Shown one piece after another: positions 6,881 through 10,298 of a stretch of 10,298 nt of DNA. The notes beneath the pieces are model-generated. The model was given only the letters and a program-made list of their open reading frames with translations, searched no databases and was not told where the DNA came from. The position numbers and the translations under genes were made by a program. Source of the DNA: Syntrophaceae bacterium (GTDB taxonomy: Bacteria; Desulfobacterota; SM23-61). Every line of letters begins with the position of its first letter. Position 1 is the stretch's first letter. The stretch lies in assembly GCA_003154025.1 (NCBI GenBank), contig PMCE01000321.1, positions 8,479 to 18,776 on the forward strand. Direction: 5' to 3'.

Positions 6881-7762
6881 ATGAACACCCTGACCCAAGA
6901 TTTAAAATCCCTGGCTCTTGCCGAGGGGGCGGACCTTGTCGGCGTGGGCCCCGTGGACCGTTTTCAGGGAGCTCCCCGGATGACCCATCCGCAGGCGATT
7001 ATCCCGGATGCGAAGGCCGTGGTGGTGATAGCCATAAAATACCCCGATGCCGCCATCGACGGCTGGGGGAAACCCCCGGCGGAGTCCATGTTTTTTTACC
7101 AGAGTGTCCAGCTGTACATGACCGCCACGGTCATGCCCATGATCACCTTCAAGCTCTACCGTTTTCTGGAAAAAGCAGGGTATCTGGCGCTGCCTGTGGC
7201 GCCGTCCGGCTTTTACCGCTACCGCGACTACAAGGAAATCCAGGGAGGGTTCATCGCCGATTTTTCCCACCGTCATGCCGCCGTGGCCGCCGGATTCGGG
7301 GAATTCGGGCGGCAGGGGCTGCTCCTCACCCCGCAATTCGGCGTGCGCCAACGCGTGGCTTCGGTGATCACCAATGCCCCGCTTCAAGCAGACCCTCTAT
7401 ACAACGACAGCTCCCTTTGTGATGGTTGCGAGGCTTGTCTAAAGGCCTGTCCGGTGGCTGCCTTCCACAAGACGGAGCAGCACTCGGCCCGCATCGGGGA
7501 CCGGACCTTCACCTATGCCAAAGTGGACAAGTGGCGCTGCGCCTGGGTGGAACAGCTCGGGATGGTGGGTAATGGCGGCCCGAAGTATGAAGGATACACC
7601 ACAGATCTCCAACCGCCTGCCCACGTCACCCGAGAGGATTATTTGAAAGCCATGGGCCAGCGCGATCCTTTCCAGGCCAGCTGCGGATGGGGCACCATCT
7701 CCTGCGGCCGCTGCCTCCACGCGTGCCATGCCCACAAGCTGCATCGCCGGGAGTCCGCATAA
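6881..7762 (+). CDS. QueG-like double [4Fe-4S] cluster protein
   Basis: This 293-residue protein belongs to the COG1600 / epoxyqueuosine reductase-like family, related to the core of reductive dehalogenases. The N-terminal half has the family pattern of a GADLVGVGPVDRF start and an IIPDAKAVVVIAIKYP strand, then GEFGRQGLLLTPQFGVRQR before the clusters. Cysteines C180, C183, C186 and C190 form CxxCxxCxxxCP. C220 and the later C275, C278, C282 (CGRCLHAC) supply the second set, in the same order as in QueG. C268 is extra. Known relatives bind cobalamin and reduce epoxyqueuosine in tRNA modification or act on halogenated compounds. This protein is much shorter than E. coli QueG (about 379) and lacks its C-terminal part, so a QueG role is not assured. 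ATG 6881 has GGGGAGG 7 bases upstream. The downstream gene is 94 bases away. Confidence 0.85.
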   Translation: MNTLTQDLKSLALAEGADLVGVGPVDRFQGAPRMTHPQAIIPDAKAVVVIAIKYPDAAIDGWGKPPAESMFFYQSVQLYMTATVMPMITFKLYRFLEKAGYLALPVAPSGFYRYRDYKEIQGGFIADFSHRHAAVAAGFGEFGRQGLLLTPQFGVRQRVASVITNAPLQADPLYNDSSLCDGCEACLKACPVAAFHKTEQHSARIGDRTFTYAKVDKWRCAWVEQLGMVGNGGPKYEGYTTDLQPPAHVTREDYLKAMGQRDPFQASCGWGTISCGRCLHACHAHKLHRRESA

Positions 7763-7783
7763 AGTTCGCAGGCCCAACCCGCC

Positions 7784-7834
7784 AAGTTCCATGAACCCAG
7801 GATAACGGGGCCGGCTTCATGATCCTGGAAACTT
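7784..7834 (+). terminator. Hairpin after QueG-like gene, possible weak terminator
   Basis: CCAGGAT (7797-7803) and ATCCTGG (7822-7828) form a perfect 7-bp stem with an 18-base loop. Outer arms AAGTT (7784-7788) and AACTT (7830-7834) extend it. Only TTT follows, so termination would be weak. The structure ends 9 bases before the Shine-Dalgarno GGAG of the next gene and could also affect its translation. Confidence 0.35.
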
Positions 7835-7856
7835 TCATTCAACGGAGTGACCTGCC

Positions 7857-9578
7857 ATGAGAAACAAACATTCTGAAGCAAAGATCTCTGTCCGTGCAAT
7901 CTCCGGCAGCCACGTGGTAGTGCTTGCCTGGGACCTGAAGAAGGAGGAATTCGATAGCCACGATCTGCTCGGTTTCGCCGTCGAGCGGACGGAATTTGAC
8001 GGCCCAGCGGTATCGGAACGCTACTTTCTGCGCGGCATTAAACGCTTCGAGGACAAGGACAAGGGCTTGCCCCCCGGAACGCCGGTGCCGACTTCAGAGC
8101 ATCCGATCCAGTCCTTCCAATGGGGGGACTACACTACGGATCCATCGAAGAAATACAACTATCGCATCGTTCCGGCAACGGGCGCGCCTAAAGCGCTGAC
8201 CCTGCGGGACGACCTGGCCGTATCGGTCGATATTGAGACCGAGCCGCTTTACGGCGCCGTTCACTCGATTTTCTTCAACCGCGGGGTGGCGGGCTCGCAG
8301 GCCTATGCCCGGGAATTCCCGGATCCCACACCCAACACAACCGACCCACTGTCCCCGCAGATGGCGTGGTTGTCACGCGGCCTGTACGAGGCCTTGATCG
8401 AGTTCATCGGGCGCGCGAAAGACAGCACCTACGGCCTGCGCGCGGCCCTCTACGAATTTCACTACAACCCCGCCGGGGCGGCGTTCAAGGCCGCGCTGCA
8501 AGACCGCCACGTCGACGTGAAGGTTCTCTACGACGAACCCAATTACGGCGACGACAACCTGAAAATGATCAATCACTATGGTCTGTCGAAAGTGTGCGCG
8601 CCGCGCAACGCGGGCGGCGCCCAGAAGCACAACAAATTCATCGTGCTGCTCAAGGACGGCAAACCGGCAGAAGTGTGGACGGGTTCCACCAACATCTCCG
8701 ACGGGGGCATCTTCGGCCACTCGAACGTGGGGCACATCGTTCACGACGCCGGCGTGGCCGGGGAATACCTGGCCTACTGGAATGCGCTCTGCAATCCGCT
8801 CGTCCCGCCGCCTGCCGCCTCCAAGCCGTTCAGCCAAACCCGCACCGACCCCGGGAAGAGCGCCCTTGCGGAGCGAAACAACGGCGCCACCCCGACCCCG
8901 GCGGGAAATCCTCCGACCCGTTCAATCGTAGCGCTCTTCAGTCCCCGCGATCCGGATACTCTCCAGTGGTACGCCGACCGCATGGCGGAGGCGAACGAGA
9001 TCGTGTGTTTTACGGTCGCCTTCACGCTGGCGAAAAATTTCGAGCCAATTCTGGAAAAGGACTCGGATGTCCTTCGGTTCGTCCTGTCCGACAAGCAATT
9101 GCAGCAAGGCGACCTGATTACCCGGGACAAGGATGTTGTTTACGCCGCCGGTGCGAAGTTCGAGAAGGGCGAGCTGCCGAATTTTCTCGAGGAGAGGCTC
9201 ACAGGCTTGAACAAGAATTTATATATCCATGATAAGTTCATGCTCACCGACCCCCTGAGCGAGGATCCTACCGTAATCACGGGATCGGCCAACTTCAGCG
9301 GCGCATCACAGAGCAACAACGACGAAAACATGCTGATCATCCGCAGCGACCAACGCGTCGCGGACATCTACTTCGGCGAATTCATGCGCATCTTCGACCA
9401 TCTCTACGCGCGTTACCTGGCGAAGAAAATCCAGGAGGGAAAGAAGAAGCCCAAGCCGAAGGGCACCGGGGGTTCAAGCGGCTATCTGCGGCCGGATTCA
9501 AGCTGGGTGGCCGCTCATTTCGGCACCGGGCCCAAATCGCGCCGGCGGCAGTATTTTCACGGTGCGTGGGAATCGTAA
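7857..9578 (+). CDS. Phospholipase D-fold protein, cytoplasmic
   Basis: The 573-residue protein has two phospholipase-D catalytic half-sites with identical spacing. The first is HNK (H258, K260) with GSTN at 276-279; the second is HDK (H458, K460, D465) with GSANFS from 476. The second fits HxK(x)4D exactly, while the first has Leu265 where Asp is expected. Residues about 1-125 form a separate domain with a fibronectin-III-like pattern (LAWDL..., GFAVERTEFDG, YNYRIVPATG). A low-complexity Pro/Ala linker lies near 315-355, and the C-terminal tail is Lys/Arg-rich. No signal peptide or membrane segment is visible. Family members include phospholipases, phosphatidyltransferases and nucleases, so the substrate is unknown. 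ATG 7857 has GGAG 9 bases upstream. By eye the gene uses more GCG and CGC codons than smc or ftsY, which may hint at separate origin. Confidence 0.88.
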   Translation: MRNKHSEAKISVRAISGSHVVVLAWDLKKEEFDSHDLLGFAVERTEFDGPAVSERYFLRGIKRFEDKDKGLPPGTPVPTSEHPIQSFQWGDYTTDPSKKYNYRIVPATGAPKALTLRDDLAVSVDIETEPLYGAVHSIFFNRGVAGSQAYAREFPDPTPNTTDPLSPQMAWLSRGLYEALIEFIGRAKDSTYGLRAALYEFHYNPAGAAFKAALQDRHVDVKVLYDEPNYGDDNLKMINHYGLSKVCAPRNAGGAQKHNKFIVLLKDGKPAEVWTGSTNISDGGIFGHSNVGHIVHDAGVAGEYLAYWNALCNPLVPPPAASKPFSQTRTDPGKSALAERNNGATPTPAGNPPTRSIVALFSPRDPDTLQWYADRMAEANEIVCFTVAFTLAKNFEPILEKDSDVLRFVLSDKQLQQGDLITRDKDVVYAAGAKFEKGELPNFLEERLTGLNKNLYIHDKFMLTDPLSEDPTVITGSANFSGASQSNNDENMLIIRSDQRVADIYFGEFMRIFDHLYARYLAKKIQEGKKKPKPKGTGGSSGYLRPDSSWVAAHFGTGPKSRRRQYFHGAWES

Positions 9579-9888
9579 AACTGCACCTCTCGCACCCGAT
9601 ATGGGGGGCCAAGGAAGGCAAGATCGCCCACGTGGTCCGGGGCGTGGTGACCGGCTTCGGTATCTGGACGTATCCCCTCATGCAAGGGGGTCAGCCTCGA
9701 CTACTTGACAGTTTTTTCTTATCTAATCAATTGCCAAAGAGGGGAACCGAACCTTTTTCCCAAACGGAATTATCGGTTGACAAAATTGGCCGTGTTGGTT
9801 GCCCACCCCGTCCAGCAAATATCATCTTGTGAGGCTTGAATATTGCTGTGCTGATTTACTAACTCGCTAAACATTGGAGGGACAGAAA
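9579..9888. other. Intergenic region between PLD-fold gene and fabH leader
   Basis: The first 110 bases are GC-rich like the preceding gene; from about 9700 the sequence becomes AT-rich. The GC-rich part is open in one plus and one minus frame, but neither product is recognised and neither has a clear start. Perfect TTGACA hexamers occur at 9705-9710 and 9777-9782, yet neither has a good -10 at 16-18 bases. A promoter for fabH is likely in this spacer, but I cannot place it. Confidence 0.5.
9672..9720 (+). terminator. Possible terminator region after PLD-fold gene
   Basis: ATCCCCT (9672-9678) pairs with AGGGGGT (9685-9691) around a 6-base loop as seven base pairs with one G-U. A second weak stem, GTCAG (9690-9694) with TTGAC (9705-9709), overlaps it and is followed within two bases by TTTTTTCTT (9712-9720). 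The stronger stem is too far from the T-run and the nearer one is weak, so termination here is only plausible. Confidence 0.35.
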
Positions 9889-9939
9889 ATGAAAAGATTA
9901 TGTTCATTAGCGGTTTTCTCAAAAGAAGAAAAACGATGA
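9889..9939 (+). CDS. 16-codon leader ORF overlapping fabH start
   Basis: ATG 9889 opens a 16-residue ORF (MKRLCSLAVFSKEEKR) whose TGA overlaps the fabH ATG in an ATGA arrangement. It has the best Shine-Dalgarno in the region, GGAGGG at 9876-9881 with a 7-base spacer. An in-frame stop at 9868-9870 shows it is not the end of a longer gene. fabH itself has only AAGAAG nearby, so ribosomes finishing the leader could restart at fabH. The peptide has no recognised family and no run of a single amino acid that would suggest classical attenuation. It could be a remnant of a lost gene start. Whether the peptide is made is unknown. Confidence 0.5.
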   Translation: MKRLCSLAVFSKEEKR

Positions 9940-10298
9940 AATCACGAATCATAGGAACAGGATCCTACGTGCCTCCCAAGGTCTTGACCAATTTTGACTT
10001 GGAGAAGAAGCTCGATACTTCTGACGAATGGATCACGAGCCGATCCGGGATCCGGGAACGGAGGATCGTGGAGAGGGATGTAGCCACTTCGGATTTGGGG
10101 GCCCAGGCAGCTCTGCGGGCTCTGGAAATGGCCGGGCTTTCCCCTGAAGATCTAGACATGATCATTACCGGAACCAACACCCCGGATATGTCCTTCCCCT
10201 GCACCAGTTGCTTTATCCAGGCCAAAATCGGGGCCACAAGAGCCACGGGCTTTGACGTCTCTGCGGGCTGCCCCAGCTTCATCCATACGCTTTCTCTG
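9936..10298 (+). CDS. fabH: 3-oxoacyl-ACP synthase III (KAS III), partial
   Basis: The first 121 codons of a FabH-type condensing enzyme are present, and the gene runs off the window edge. The start RIIGTGSYVPPKVLTN, the LDTSDEWITSRSGIRERR segment and the FDVSAGC motif are characteristic. The active-site cysteine falls at residue 112, the same number as in E. coli FabH. The catalytic His and Asn lie beyond the window. FabH condenses an acyl-CoA, usually acetyl-CoA, with malonyl-ACP to start fatty acid synthesis. Starter preference cannot be told from this part, and a related KAS III in a specialised pathway remains possible. ATG 9936 is supported by family alignment of the N-terminus and by the ATGA overlap with the leader ORF. 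Its own Shine-Dalgarno is weak (AAGAAG, 7 bases upstream). Confidence 0.93.
   Translation, partial: MKSRIIGTGSYVPPKVLTNFDLEKKLDTSDEWITSRSGIRERRIVERDVATSDLGAQAALRALEMAGLSPEDLDMIITGTNTPDMSFPCTSCFIQAKIGATRATGFDVSAGCPSFIHTLSL

Noticed and set aside
7857..9578. Calling the PLD-fold gene part of an anti-phage system
   Set aside because: No helicase, ATPase, sensor or other defence partner is next to it. The fold alone does not support the claim.
9382..9681. Minus-strand 99-codon ORF at the end of the PLD-fold gene
   Set aside because: It mostly overlaps certain coding sequence in another frame and its product is not recognisable.
9705..9782. Two perfect TTGACA -35 hexamers as fabH promoters
   Set aside because: Neither is followed by a credible -10 at 16-18 bases, so I mention them only within the intergenic description.
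9787..9802. sigma54-like TGGC...TTGC pair upstream of fabH
   Set aside because: The GG-to-GC spacing is one base longer than the near-invariant spacing of sigma54 promoters, and no enhancer-binding gene is nearby.

Overview
The window reads as a piece of a bacterial chromosome. It holds six complete protein genes and one partial gene: smc, ftsY, a TAXI-type periplasmic binding protein, a convergent small lipoprotein, a short QueG-like iron-sulfur protein, a phospholipase-D-fold protein, and the first 121 codons of fabH. Coding DNA is GC-rich, while the intergenic DNA is mostly AT-rich and full of small inverted and direct repeats. Adjacent smc and ftsY, a TAXI binding protein, a QueG/RdhA-like double [4Fe-4S] protein and this repeat style fit a Gram-negative, probably anaerobic bacterium, perhaps of the Desulfobacterota (Deltaproteobacteria). 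That placement is inference; no marker in the window fixes it.

Layout. Bases 1-284 are an AT-rich leader with an 18-bp perfect palindrome and a good sigma70-type promoter with an extended -10. smc (285-3842) and ftsY (3943-4866) follow in the same direction, separated by 100 bases that can fold into a long-range hairpin ending just before the ftsY ribosome binding site. The TAXI gene (5013-5999) has a twin-arginine signal peptide and no membrane partner nearby. It converges on a minus-strand WHy/LEA14-like lipoprotein gene (6094-6546), with a likely terminator and repeats between them. A 334-base divergent spacer (6547-6880) holds a bulged 11-bp hairpin flanked by near-identical 13-nt direct repeats, plus a run of 7-bp tandem units. 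Then come the QueG-like gene (6881-7762) and the phospholipase-D-fold gene (7857-9578). Another 310-base spacer falls from GC-rich to AT-rich and leads to a 16-codon leader ORF whose stop overlaps the fabH start (9936).

How the genes relate. smc and ftsY are housekeeping genes for chromosome organisation and membrane protein targeting, and their linkage is known from other bacteria (the rnc-smc-ftsY region of Bacillus subtilis). The genes from 5013 to 9578 share no obvious pathway and look like independent transcription units or accessory cargo between the smc-ftsY block and fabH. I see no CRISPR array, complete insertion sequence, tRNA or rRNA. The signals most worth checking are the fabH leader ORF, the phospholipase-D-fold protein with one altered HKD motif and an uncharacterised N-terminal domain, and the structured element at 6581-6734.
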